Assembly: GCA_002451015.1 (NCBI GenBank)
Contig: DKBB01000277.1
Location: 2,110 to 17,496, forward strand
Length of the DNA stretch: 15,387 bases
Reading direction: 5' to 3'
Origin: Acidobacteria bacterium UBA6911
GTDB lineage: Bacteria > Acidobacteriota > UBA6911
Part shown: in pieces, positions 6,757-14,798 of the stretch
Layout of the letters: every line of letters begins with the position of its first letter
Numbering within the stretch: position 1 is the stretch's first letter
The notes under the pieces: generated by a model
Told to the model about the DNA's origin: nothing
The model's input: only the letters and a program-made list of their open reading frames with translations
Database searches by the model: none
Position numbers and translations under genes: made by a program

Positions 6757-8262
6757 ATGACAAAACAGCCATTTCGTATGACTTCCAGTTCAGACTATAA
6801 AGACAGGCTGCAGGCGAGATCCGGCTTTTTTGAAGAGACCGGGACCACAATACTTCTTGTACTGCTGGCAATTTCCGTGTTCTCCCTGCTGGGGTTGTTT
6901 ATGGCGCTCGATGCGGTAAACGGCTTGCATATCAGCGATAATCAAGAGAGCCGGGTTCAGGCAACCTACGCGGCGCTGGCGGGCCTGAATCACGCGCGCG
7001 CTCTGATGCGCGGCATCGACTACGACGGGGTTCTCAAGGGGATGGATGGCAGCTACAACAGGGGGCTTTCATACCTTAATGAGGCGAAAAGCTTCGGATT
7101 CCGCAACCCGTTCCCATTGGTTACGGCTTATTCACTCGATATAAAGAATCCCTTCGAGGCTTTATCCGCAATCCCGGATGACGGTCTGATCAACACGGGT
7201 GCCTGCTGTGGAAAAGACGGAACGCCATTGATCCCGGTAACGGGTATTGTCCAGAAAGCCCCGAACCCTGCCGGATTAGGAGATATTGTGACTTCTCGAT
7301 ATTTTGTGAAAGTCACGGATAATAACGGGGATGCATCGGAAAGGGAGGACGATGCAGAGGATAATCCGTTTGTCGATGGCGACGGACTTGTGATCGTTCG
7401 TTCCATGGGAATAGCAAAAACCTTAATCAAGGCCGTCGGACCTGTTTGGCGCCGGAATTCGGTGGTCGTATTTGAGGCGCGTTATCAGAAATTTTCAGTT
7501 TTTGATTTCGGCTCTGCGCTGCTCGTCCTCGGCTCCCGTGTTTCCTCCTTTTTACAAGGGAATTACGAGATATCCGGAGGCTTATTCCCCGGGATCGGTG
7601 TTATCGATACAGATGTCCAGGATGATGTCTTTCCGGAAAATATCCTATCTACCGGGCCTATGGGTAGTGGCGTTATCTCCGGGGGAGGGCTGCCGGATCC
7701 GGCCATACGGGATATGACCCATCTTGCCGAATCGGACCGGGAGAGATCTCCAATCCTGGATCCGCAATACCTGTGGGATTTTGTGTTTCATAAAGCGCCG
7801 CAGTTTTCCGACAATTACTACAGAAGCAATCAGCACTGGAGCCCAGGAAATGCGCCGGATCTGGGTTCCTATGATTCCTCGAAACCGCTGAGCGCTCCGG
7901 GCCAGGATCCGAAAATTACCGTCGTGCACGGGGATCTGTTTATGTCGGGAAACGTGTCGGGCTCCGGGCTACTCATAGTTACGGGCGATTTTACCTTCAG
8001 GGACAGCTGCCGCTACGACGGCCTGGTCCTGGCTCTCGGTTCCGGCCGGACAAGTCTCCAAACCTGGGGAGGTGGCATCAACGGGGGACTCGTAGTCGCC
8101 AATCTTGAATCGATAAACGGGAGTCCCGCTTTTGGAATGCCGGAATTTTCTATATCGGGGGACAGCCGAATCCGGGCCGATACAAAGGCTGTGGAGATGG
8201 CCCTCGGTCTGGTGCCTCCATTACAGAAGAGCTTCAGGGAAATTTCCGGTACGGATCCGTGA
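6757..8262 (+). CDS. PilX-like pilus assembly protein (PilX N-terminal type)
   Basis: The 501-residue protein starts with a short basic segment and one hydrophobic helix (about residues 29-52, GTTILLVLLAISVFSLLGL). The following ESRVQATYAALAGLNHARALM is the pattern found after the helix in PilX/GspK-type minor pilins (consensus yaAeAGl..A). There is no Glu at position 5 of the helix, as often in this class. The C-terminal third (VVHGDLFMSGNVSGSGLLIV, then GGINGGLVVANLE) resembles the beta-rich repeats seen at the end of large PilX-like proteins of Deltaproteobacteria and Acidobacteria, which are likely surface or periplasmic. No other pilin or pilus gene is adjacent. The ATG has only a weak ribosome site (CCGGA); ATG 6778 is an alternative. 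The product is clearly of this broad family; its role in pilus assembly is inferred. Confidence 0.75.
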   Translation: MTKQPFRMTSSSDYKDRLQARSGFFEETGTTILLVLLAISVFSLLGLFMALDAVNGLHISDNQESRVQATYAALAGLNHARALMRGIDYDGVLKGMDGSYNRGLSYLNEAKSFGFRNPFPLVTAYSLDIKNPFEALSAIPDDGLINTGACCGKDGTPLIPVTGIVQKAPNPAGLGDIVTSRYFVKVTDNNGDASEREDDAEDNPFVDGDGLVIVRSMGIAKTLIKAVGPVWRRNSVVVFEARYQKFSVFDFGSALLVLGSRVSSFLQGNYEISGGLFPGIGVIDTDVQDDVFPENILSTGPMGSGVISGGGLPDPAIRDMTHLAESDRERSPILDPQYLWDFVFHKAPQFSDNYYRSNQHWSPGNAPDLGSYDSSKPLSAPGQDPKITVVHGDLFMSGNVSGSGLLIVTGDFTFRDSCRYDGLVLALGSGRTSLQTWGGGINGGLVVANLESINGSPAFGMPEFSISGDSRIRADTKAVEMALGLVPPLQKSFREISGTDP

Positions 8263-8280
8263 AGAGGGGAAGGACGGTTT

Positions 8281-8508
8281 TCAGTTCTTGCAACCGGCGC
8301 AGCTGGAGGCGGCACAGGAGGAACAGCCGCTGGACATGGAGTGTGTGCTGCCGTCGCTTGATTTCGAGACTCCGCTGAAGCAGGAGTATAGCTTTTCAAC
8401 GTCTTCGGATTGGCAGTCCGGGCAGGATATTCCGTTGTCGGACGTTCCAAAGACAAGCTTCTCGAATTCTGATTCACACTTCAAACACCTGAATTCAAAT
8501 ATCGGCAT
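8281..8508 (-). CDS. FmdB-type zinc ribbon protein
   Basis: This is a 75-residue member of the FmdB/CxxC_CxxC_SSSS family (the conserved start MPIFEFRCLKCESEFEKL). Two CxxC pairs, C8/C11 and C29/C32, form a zinc ribbon. The C-terminal tail is rich in Ser and Cys (C62, C65, C70, C73), as usual in the family. FmdB was named as a putative regulator of amidase genes in Methylophilus, but the general biochemical role is not known. The ATG has a GAGG 5 nt upstream. Its 3' end lies only 18 nt from that of the convergent PilX-like gene, so the two transcripts may overlap. Confidence 0.9.
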   Translation of the reverse strand: MPIFEFRCLKCESEFEKLVFGTSDNGISCPDCQSEDVEKLYSCFSGVSKSSDGSTHSMSSGCSSCAASSCAGCKN

Positions 8509-8607
8509 AACAACCTCGGCTGTAAATCCTTTCGAATAACTATAATAGCTGATCCAAAATTATAACTCAATAAGCCAGGAGTCCGAAGCCAAGAGTTAAA
8601 AATGACG

Positions 8608-8636
8608 GTAGGGGTGAACACAAGGTTCGCCCCTAC
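8608..8636 (-). terminator. 12-bp hairpin repeat, possible terminator downstream of the lemA remnant
   Basis: Arms GTAGGGGTGAAC (8608-8619) and GTTCGCCCCTAC (8625-8636) pair along their full length with one T-G wobble; the loop is ACAAG. On the minus strand the stem is followed after five bases by TTTTT, which fits intrinsic termination of the murB/lemA transcript. The sequence type (GTAGGGGCGAAC...GTTCGCCCCTAC) recalls dispersed palindromic repeats I know from many bacterial genomes, so it may be a mobile REP-like unit. Its edge supplies the stop codon of the lemA remnant. Confidence 0.6.
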
Positions 8637-8905
8637 TGACCGAAGTCGACGACGAGCGCTTTGTCGTTTCCCGGTACTGATTGGAAATACTGCTTTTCCT
8701 GGAAGCCGAAAATGCGAGCATAAACGTGGTTCGGGAACTGCATTATGCTTGTGTTGTACTCTTGCGCCGCTAGGTTAAAGCGCCTGCGTTCAGTTGAGAT
8801 ACGGTTTTCCGATGATTCCAGATGGCTTTGCAGTTCCAGAAAATTCTGGTTGGATTTCAGTTCGGGGTAGCGTTCGATGACGACCATAAGGCGGCTAAGT
8901 GCACC
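8633..8905 (-). pseudogene. lemA remnant (C-terminal part only)
   Basis: LemA family proteins are about 190 residues with an N-terminal membrane helix and a helical bundle. Here only the C-terminal half is present: GALSRLMVVIERYPELKSNQNF through ENRISTERRRFNLAAQEYN to FGFQEKQYFQ. The homology continues upstream of the first ATG (8887) by six codons (GALSRL, from 8905). It is then lost: in the same frame a TAA occurs five codons further up, and the other frames in 8906-8989 contain no LemA sequence. The N-terminal half, including the membrane helix, is therefore missing. The 3' end runs into the hairpin repeat, which provides the TAG. The likely reading is a lemA gene truncated by deletion. 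A short functional protein starting at ATG 8887 cannot be excluded, but lacks a ribosome site. Confidence 0.75.
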
Positions 8906-8989
8906 CTTTTTTATTTCTTAACCTCCGATTCAGTCGGACGGATAAAGTATTGCGGCCTTCATGCCGTTAGGCAAATCATTCAGTGTTTT

Positions 8990-10072
8990 TTAAAAACCTA
9001 CGAGCGTGGGCTCCGGCATCAGCTCGATTCCGAATTCCGAATGGACTTTTTCCTGGATCCGGTGCATCAGTTCGATGAATTCCCGGGCTTGTGCGCCGCC
9101 TTTATTGACAAGGGCAAGAGCGTGTTTGCTCGATACCCCCACGTTGCCGTGCGTGTAGCCTTTCTCAAATCCGGCCTGTTCCACGAACCAGGCGGCGGGC
9201 AGTTTCACTTTGCCTGTAGGTGCTGGGAAGCGTGGCAGGTTTTCCGTCGCCGCCAGGATGCCCCTGTCGCGTGCCGAGTTCTCTATCTCGGTCGCTTTGC
9301 CGGGTTCCAGGACTGGGTTTTTAAAGAAGGATCCGGCGCTTTTTATTTCGGTGTCGTTTTGGTTCAAAACCATGCCCTTGGATTCCCGTATTTTTATCAC
9401 GGCGCGGCGAACTTCTCCTAAGCTTGGAGCTCTCGACCTGCCGCGGAAGTGTTCTTCGAGGTCCCGGTACCGAATCCTGGGCTTGCCGTATGGGCGCAGG
9501 GAAAATGCGACCTTGAGGATTATGTAGCGATCTTTGAGGGTGGTGTTGAAGATGCTGGCTCGGTAGTCAAAGCGACAGTCCCTGCCGCTTAATTCTTCAA
9601 TGCTGTTCGTCTCCAGGTCCAGGGCCCGGATGGAGAGAATGACGTCACTGACTTCCTGGCCGTAAGCACCGATATTCTGTACCGGCGCTCCTCCAACCGT
9701 GCCGGGTATCCCGCTGAGGCACTCAACACCCGCAAGATTCTGATCGACACAGCGTTGGACGAAGTCGTCCCATATTTCACCTGCGGCCACGGATACGAAT
9801 TCGCTATTGTCCTCGTCGAGAGGCTGAACGCCCCGAATTTCTATCCGGACTATCAAGCCGGGGAAGCCGGAATCCGAAACAAGGATATTGCTGCCGCTGC
9901 CGAGAATAAAAATCGGGCAGGCATGGGCGCGTGCGAATTCCAGCGCTTCGGGAACCTGGTCTTCATGTTTAACGGAAACCAGAAAGCGCGCAGGCCCTCC
10001 CACTCCAAGCGTGGTATACGACGCTAGAGTTACATTTTCTCGTATTGCTAAAGCAGTTCCGGATTTCTTCAT
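8990..10072 (-). CDS. murB: UDP-N-acetylenolpyruvoylglucosamine reductase MurB (type I)
   Basis: MurB reduces UDP-GlcNAc enolpyruvate to UDP-MurNAc with FAD and NADPH, the second committed step of peptidoglycan synthesis in the cytoplasm. The 360-residue protein has the FAD-binding motif ILGSGSNILVSD (57-68) and GIPGTVGGAPVQNIGAYGQE (121-140), typical of type I enzymes. The catalytic residues are Arg171 in FDYRAS, Ser248 in SAGSFF and Glu354 in MPEPTL. The segment YTHGNVGVSSKHALALVN (306-323) is also conserved. The gene is outside a dcw cluster here, next to the lemA remnant. The ATG has no good ribosome site (the sequence before it is TAATTTTGTAAATACTA). It is transcribed divergently from dsbD. 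Confidence 0.96.
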   Translation of the reverse strand: MKKSGTALAIRENVTLASYTTLGVGGPARFLVSVKHEDQVPEALEFARAHACPIFILGSGSNILVSDSGFPGLIVRIEIRGVQPLDEDNSEFVSVAAGEIWDDFVQRCVDQNLAGVECLSGIPGTVGGAPVQNIGAYGQEVSDVILSIRALDLETNSIEELSGRDCRFDYRASIFNTTLKDRYIILKVAFSLRPYGKPRIRYRDLEEHFRGRSRAPSLGEVRRAVIKIRESKGMVLNQNDTEIKSAGSFFKNPVLEPGKATEIENSARDRGILAATENLPRFPAPTGKVKLPAAWFVEQAGFEKGYTHGNVGVSSKHALALVNKGGAQAREFIELMHRIQEKVHSEFGIELMPEPTLVGF

Positions 10073-10188
10073 TAGTATTTACAAAATTAACCAGGGATCC
10101 TGACAAGGGAACATAACACATGCAAATGCGCAGATGAATAAACTTTGAAAATTTCCCCCGCAGATCTCTCGAGCGTTATGCCCATTAA

Positions 10189-10209
10189 TCCGAAGTCCGA
10201 AACTCCGAA
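10189..10209. repeat. Three TCCGAA copies in the murB-dsbD spacer
   Basis: TCCGAA occurs at 10189, 10196 and 10204, a short degenerate tandem array. A further TCCGAA occurs at 8582 beside the hairpin repeat. An 11-mer CACATGCAAAT is also repeated exactly in this spacer (10117-10127 and 10284-10294). Confidence 0.5.
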
Positions 10210-10234
10210 TGCCGGTTCCGCCGCCTTGGATATG

Positions 10235-10266
10235 CAGACATGCCTCTAAAGCGGACAGCATGTCTG
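10235..10266. promoter_or_regulatory. Perfect 9+9 inverted repeat, operator candidate between murB and dsbD
   Basis: CAGACATGC (10235-10243) and GCATGTCTG (10258-10266) are exact inverted copies separated by 14 nt, so their centres lie 23 nt (about two helical turns) apart. The right arm overlaps the spacer of a candidate promoter (10252-10281). The geometry suits a dimeric regulator; a transcribed hairpin is also possible. Confidence 0.5.
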
Positions 10267-10281
10267 TGTTAAAGTTATAAT
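10252..10281 (+). promoter_or_regulatory. Candidate dsbD promoter (distal)
   Basis: CGGACA (10252-10257) and TATAAT (10276-10281) are 18 nt apart. The -10 box is perfect, the -35 box matches four of six. It overlaps the inverted repeat at 10235-10266. Confidence 0.4.
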
Positions 10282-10341
10282 GCCACATGCAAATCATGCC
10301 CGGTGGAAGCAGGTAAAATTTATTTTCCACAATCCTTTCGT

Positions 10342-10347
10342 TATAAT
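10342..10347 (+). promoter_or_regulatory. TATAAT eight bases before the dsbD start
   Basis: A perfect TATAAT within GTTATAATGC, a 10-mer that also occurs at 10274-10283. If used as a -10 box, transcription would begin at or within two or three bases of the dsbD ATG. No clear -35 box is present. The absence of any Shine-Dalgarno sequence before the ATG fits a leaderless message, but this is inference. Confidence 0.35.
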
Positions 10348-10355
10348 GCAATGTC

Positions 10356-12230
10356 ATGAATACATACCTTGGAAGAATTCTGCTGTCTCTTTGCATTTTC
10401 TGCTGTGCTTCGGCCCGGGGCGCGGATCCTGTCGTTAAGGTCCGGGGAGTCCCTCCATCCGTTGCCGTCGAAGCCGGCAAGGTTGCGGTTGTCACCGTGG
10501 AGCTCGATATCCGAAGCCCGTATCACATAAACTCCAACCAGCCGCTGGAAGAGTATCTTATCCCGACATCCCTGAAACTGGAGCCTGTTTCAGATCTGGA
10601 GATCAAGAATATTTTCTTTCCGGTTGCCGCAATCAAGAAGCTGGATGTTTCCGACTCGCCTATGGCGCTGTATGAAGGAACAGTAAAAATCGACGTGGAG
10701 ATCATCCCTGCAGAATCCCTTAAAGGCGGGGATGTTGTGCTTCGGGGCAATGTCCGGTACCAGGCGTGCGACGATGTTACGTGCCTGCCCCCGGTAAACG
10801 AACCGTTTTCGGTGAAATTTTCAGTTTCCTCAGCAATCCCGGAACGAACCGAGCTGGATCCGCAGGGTGAGGAATCTTCCGGATTTTCGCCGGAGCGGCC
10901 GGAGACGTCGTCTGTTCCGGTGGCACAAGTGGGAAGCGATAGCGGGAATGCGGGACCCTGGAATTTCGACCGTGAGAGTTTCCCTCTCATGTTACTGCTG
11001 GTTTTCGCAGGCGGTCTGGCCCTCAACCTTACTCCCTGCGTATACCCGATGATCCCGATAACGATTACGTATTTCGGCGGGCAGGCGCAGGGAAAGAAGG
11101 GGAGCCTGATCGCGCATGCGGGCCTTTATGTCATCGGCATGGCGGTTACTTATTCCCTGCTGGGTGTAATAGCGGCGCTAACCGGCGGCCTGCTGGGTGC
11201 GGCGCTCCAGTATCCTCCGGTTCTGATCGGGATATCCGTTGTAATGGTCTTTCTGGCACTCAGCATGTTCGATGTTTTCGAGCTGCGCATGCCGGCTTTT
11301 CTCAACCGTCTGGCGGGTGGAAACCGGAAGGGTTTTGCCGGGACTTTCCTGATGGGTCTTACGGTAGGAATCGTCGCGGCGCCCTGTATCGGTCCCTTTG
11401 TTTTCGGCCTGCTGACCTATGTGGGAAATAGGGGGAGCGCTTTTTGGGGATTCCTGCTTTTCTTCGTGCTTGCGCTCGGTCTGGGACTTCCACTCCTGAT
11501 TCTGGGGATCTTTTCCGGAAGCATTCATAAGCTGCCCCGATCCGGGGAATGGATGGTCTGGATTCGGAAGGTGTTTGGTTTCATCCTCCTGGCGATGGCG
11601 GTCTTTTTCCTCAGAACTCTTTTCCCGACACCTCTCATCTATCCGCTGGCGCTTGCCCTGGTTCTGGCTCTTGCGGGTGTCTACCTCGCCTGGATCACCC
11701 CGGTTGCAGGTGCAGGAAAGGGATTCAACTGGTTACGGAACCTTGTCGGGATAGGATTTTTTATCGCGGCGCTTGCCGCAGCAGTGACGGGATTGCATTC
11801 CTACATGGAGGCAACCATAGGAAATGATGTACGGATGACACCCGCCGGCTCCGATTTGAGTGCCGGTTCGTCAATAGATTGGATTCCATTTTCGGAGCAA
11901 ATGCTGGACCGGGCTTCCCTGGATGGAAAACCGGTGCTGATCGATTTCTACGCGGACTGGTGCATCCCCTGCCTTGAGCTGGAGCAGAGCACCTTCACGG
12001 ACCAGGAAGTGATCGACGCCACCCGTGAGTTCGTGCGCCTCAAGGTCGACCTGACGCACTTCGATTCCCCTGAGGCGGAGGCACTCCGTCAAAAATTCTC
12101 GATTGCCGGCGTTCCAACAATCGTGTTCCTGGATGCCGATGGTGCCGAAGTCGGCTCCGCACGGGTGATCGGATACCTCTCCCCCGAGAAGTTTCTGGAA
12201 CGCGTGCACATGGTGACGGCTGAGCCGTAG
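10356..12230 (+). CDS. dsbD: Thiol:disulfide interchange protein DsbD
   Basis: DsbD passes electrons from cytoplasmic thioredoxin across the inner membrane to periplasmic partners such as DsbC and cytochrome c maturation proteins. All three modules are present in 624 residues. An N-terminal signal peptide (hydrophobic to about residue 20) leads to the periplasmic alpha domain with the cysteine pair C138/C143 (YQACDDVTCLPP). The membrane core (about 208-482) carries C228 in LTPCVYP and C344 in APCIGP. The C-terminal thioredoxin-like domain has WCIPC (C536, C539) and cis-Pro587 in GVPT. The active site reads CIPC, where E. coli has CVAC. The gene is divergent from murB. The ATG lacks a ribosome site. 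Identity is secure by architecture. Confidence 0.96.
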   Translation: MNTYLGRILLSLCIFCCASARGADPVVKVRGVPPSVAVEAGKVAVVTVELDIRSPYHINSNQPLEEYLIPTSLKLEPVSDLEIKNIFFPVAAIKKLDVSDSPMALYEGTVKIDVEIIPAESLKGGDVVLRGNVRYQACDDVTCLPPVNEPFSVKFSVSSAIPERTELDPQGEESSGFSPERPETSSVPVAQVGSDSGNAGPWNFDRESFPLMLLLVFAGGLALNLTPCVYPMIPITITYFGGQAQGKKGSLIAHAGLYVIGMAVTYSLLGVIAALTGGLLGAALQYPPVLIGISVVMVFLALSMFDVFELRMPAFLNRLAGGNRKGFAGTFLMGLTVGIVAAPCIGPFVFGLLTYVGNRGSAFWGFLLFFVLALGLGLPLLILGIFSGSIHKLPRSGEWMVWIRKVFGFILLAMAVFFLRTLFPTPLIYPLALALVLALAGVYLAWITPVAGAGKGFNWLRNLVGIGFFIAALAAAVTGLHSYMEATIGNDVRMTPAGSDLSAGSSIDWIPFSEQMLDRASLDGKPVLIDFYADWCIPCLELEQSTFTDQEVIDATREFVRLKVDLTHFDSPEAEALRQKFSIAGVPTIVFLDADGAEVGSARVIGYLSPEKFLERVHMVTAEP

Positions 12231-12272
12231 CAATTCCAGAGCTTGTCTTTTCTTCGTTTTTGCATTAGGTTT

Positions 12273-12294
12273 GGGCTTTCAACGCCACAAGCCC
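12273..12294 (+). terminator. Weak hairpin after dsbD
   Basis: GGGCTT (12273-12278) pairs with AAGCCC (12289-12294) around a 10-nt loop. No T tract follows it, so factor-independent termination is doubtful. It is the only structure seen in the 90-nt gap between dsbD and the permease. Confidence 0.25.
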
Positions 12295-12320
12295 CCCATG
12301 ATCGGACACGTTGAGAGGAC

Positions 12321-13730
12321 ATGACCGTGACGGAAGAGCACAACCAGAAGCCGCAGCTTTTGCGGGCCTTGGGCCTGCGCGAAGGTATCTCCCTCCACAT
12401 GGGAGTCATCATCGGGTCAGGGATCTTCCGTGTCCCGGCGACCATCGCCGGACATCTCGGGGCGATGGGTCCGATCATGCTGGTCTGGGTCGTTGCCGGG
12501 ATGTTGACGCTCTTTGGGGCCCTGACCTTGGCCGAGCTCAGTTCGGTGCTGCCGCAAGCTGGGGGTCCGTATGTGTACTTGAAGCACAGCTTCGGGCGCA
12601 TCTGGGGCTACATGTTCAGCTGGAACGACTTCTTCATCAACAAGGCCGGATCCGCGGCAGCCATCGCCATCGCGTTCTCTACCTATCTGGGGTATTTCAT
12701 TCCTGCCGTCAGCCCGGAACACGCGTTCATCCGACACGAGTATCTCTTCCTCGGCGAGCACATGGAATTCTCCTTCGGGTGGAACCAGATCGTGGCGATA
12801 TTGACCATCGGCCTGGTCACGTTCATCAATGTGCGGGGGGTGAAGTTCGGTGGATGGGTGATGAACTTTTTCACGACGGCAAAGGTCCTGGCGCTCATCG
12901 GACTGATTCTCGCGGTATTCCTTTCTGGCGAGGGAAGCACGGACAACTTTCTCCCCTGGTGGCCTGAGGAATGGTCTAGCCAGCTCACGGCCGCCTTCGG
13001 ACTCGCCATGATCAGCGCACTCTGGACCTACGACGGATGGATCGACGTGACGCTGGCAGCCGGTGAGATCAAGAACCCCGAGCGCAACGTTCCCCTGGCC
13101 CTCTTGATTGGGACGCTGGCCATCATCGCCCTCTACCTGGCAGCAAATTTCGCCTACGCCTTTGCCATTCCTCTCAACGAGATGGCCGGCTCCCCCCGCA
13201 TCGCCGCAGATGTGGCGGGAACGGTCTTGGGCCCCGTGGGCGTGTCGCTCATCATCATCGGGATCATGAGCTCGACCTTTGGCTCCACCAACGGAATGCT
13301 CCTGGCCGGCCCCCGGTCCCTGTACGCGGCCGGTGCCGATGGATCCATTGCCAAGGCCTTCGGCAAAGTCCACCCGAAATACCACAGCCCGTATGTCGCC
13401 ATCATCACGCTCGGCGTGTGGGGATCCATCCTCACGTTGAGCGGCACCTACGATCAGATCGCATCGTACGTGGTGTTCGGTTCGTGGTTTTTCTATGCGC
13501 TCACTGCTCTAGGGGTGATCGTGCTGCGCCGCAAAATGCCCGAGGCAAAGCGTCCCTACAAAGCCTGGGGATATCCTTATGCGACGCTCCTGTTCGTCGC
13601 CATCGCGGGATGGTTCGTCTATAACACGCTCATGGAAGACACACGGAACGCCCTGATCGGTATCGTGTTGCTCCTGATCTCTCTCCCGCTCTATTTCTAC
13701 TGGGTGCGCAAACCCAACCGGACGACGTAG
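12321..13730 (+). CDS. APC-superfamily amino-acid permease
   Basis: This 469-residue inner-membrane protein has about twelve hydrophobic segments. The first helix contains the hallmark GSGIF (32-36) that binds the substrate carboxylate and amino groups in the amino acid-polyamine-organocation superfamily. WTYDGWIDVTLAAGEIKNPE, after the fifth or sixth helix, and RPYKAWGYP near the end are typical of the LAT-like branch, whose members exchange or take up neutral and other amino acids. The substrate cannot be told from sequence. The ATG is only 2 nt from GAGAGG (12313-12318), so GTG 12327 with 8-nt spacing is a serious alternative start. The gene lies in the G+C-richer right part and precedes a TerC-family gene on the same strand by 88 nt. 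Confidence 0.9.
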   Translation: MTVTEEHNQKPQLLRALGLREGISLHMGVIIGSGIFRVPATIAGHLGAMGPIMLVWVVAGMLTLFGALTLAELSSVLPQAGGPYVYLKHSFGRIWGYMFSWNDFFINKAGSAAAIAIAFSTYLGYFIPAVSPEHAFIRHEYLFLGEHMEFSFGWNQIVAILTIGLVTFINVRGVKFGGWVMNFFTTAKVLALIGLILAVFLSGEGSTDNFLPWWPEEWSSQLTAAFGLAMISALWTYDGWIDVTLAAGEIKNPERNVPLALLIGTLAIIALYLAANFAYAFAIPLNEMAGSPRIAADVAGTVLGPVGVSLIIIGIMSSTFGSTNGMLLAGPRSLYAAGADGSIAKAFGKVHPKYHSPYVAIITLGVWGSILTLSGTYDQIASYVVFGSWFFYALTALGVIVLRRKMPEAKRPYKAWGYPYATLLFVAIAGWFVYNTLMEDTRNALIGIVLLLISLPLYFYWVRKPNRTT

Positions 13731-13818
13731 GAGGCGCCCGGCGCCATCTCTGGGGAAAAAGCCGTATACTGCGATATCCGGTCTAGGCCGGCATCCCCGG
13801 TGTCCTCTCGAAAAGCAC

Positions 13819-14775
13819 ATGACCATTTTCGGACACGAGTTGTGGATATGGGTCGCGTTCAACGCCCTCATTCTCTTCCTGCTCGTTGTTGATCTGCGCG
13901 TGTTTCACCGAAGGGCCCACGAGGTTCGGGTCCGCGAAGCTCTTGCGTGGAGCGCTGTCTGGATCGTCCTTTCGCTCGCTTTCAACCTGTTCATCTATTT
14001 CTGGATGGGCTCCGCGGCGGCGCTGCAATTCTTGACAGGGTATCTCATTGAAAAATCCCTGAGCGTCGACAACCTGTTCGTTTTCCTTCTGATTTTCTCG
14101 TATTTCAAAGTCCCCGCGCGCTATCAGCACCGGGTGCTGTACTACGGCATTCTGGGAGCGCTGATTATGCGCGGCACGCTGATTGCGCTGGGCGTCACGC
14201 TGATCCATCAGTTTCAATGGATCCTGGATGTCTTCGGGCTGTTCCTCATCTATGCTGGGGCCCGGATGGCGTTCCAGCGTCAACAGACGGTGATTGACCC
14301 CGACCGGAACATCGGCGTCAAAGTGGTGCGGCGCTTGTTTCGGCTCTCGCGCGGGTACCACGAGGGGAAGTTCTTTGCGCGCGAGGACGGGAAGTCCATG
14401 GCGACGCTTCTGTTCCTCGTCCTGGTGATGGTGGAGACTACCGATTTGGTCTTCGCGCTCGACTCCATCCCGGCGATCTTCGCCATCACGACCGATCCGT
14501 TTCTTGTGTACACCTCGAACATCTTCGCCATTCTGGGCCTGCGCGCCCTGTACTTCGCCCTCAAAGGGCTGATGGACCTGTTCCACTATTTGAAACTCGG
14601 ACTGTCGCTGATCCTGATCCTGATCGGTGTGAAGATGTTGATCGACGATGTGGTTCCGATACCCACGTGGGTCTCCCTGTTGGCTGTCGCCGGGATCCTC
14701 ACGGTATCGGTCGTTGCATCGCTCCTTGCTCCGCGCCGCTCGTCCGATTCCGACGGGCCGAAGCCGTCACTCTGA
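13819..14775 (+). CDS. TerC/Alx-family integral membrane protein
   Basis: TerC-family proteins are inner-membrane proteins linked to metal handling; E. coli Alx is associated with manganese export and alkaline pH, and others are named for tellurite resistance. The 318-residue product has about seven to nine hydrophobic segments. It begins like Alx (ALAWSAVWIVLSLAFN, 41-56) and carries the conserved acidic motifs EKSLSVDNLFVF (79-89, E79/D84) and VETTDLVFALDSIPA (205-219, E206/D209/D215), which likely bind metal. No yybP-ykoY manganese riboswitch is present; the upstream gap of 88 nt is too short. A TATACT box lies at 13765-13770 without a good -35. The ATG has no clear ribosome site. Confidence 0.93.
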   Translation: MTIFGHELWIWVAFNALILFLLVVDLRVFHRRAHEVRVREALAWSAVWIVLSLAFNLFIYFWMGSAAALQFLTGYLIEKSLSVDNLFVFLLIFSYFKVPARYQHRVLYYGILGALIMRGTLIALGVTLIHQFQWILDVFGLFLIYAGARMAFQRQQTVIDPDRNIGVKVVRRLFRLSRGYHEGKFFAREDGKSMATLLFLVLVMVETTDLVFALDSIPAIFAITTDPFLVYTSNIFAILGLRALYFALKGLMDLFHYLKLGLSLILILIGVKMLIDDVVPIPTWVSLLAVAGILTVSVVASLLAPRRSSDSDGPKPSL

Positions 14776-14798
14776 TTGTCACTTCCACTCCATGTACG

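Noticed and set aside
12417..13385. A 322-codon minus-strand frame inside the permease
   Set aside because: It is antisense to a clear APC permease and is rich in charged, low-complexity sequence typical of high-G+C shadow frames.
13731..13818. A manganese (yybP-ykoY) riboswitch before the TerC-family gene
   Set aside because: The gap is only 88 nt and lacks the conserved core motifs; only a TATACT box and short GC-rich inverted repeats are present.
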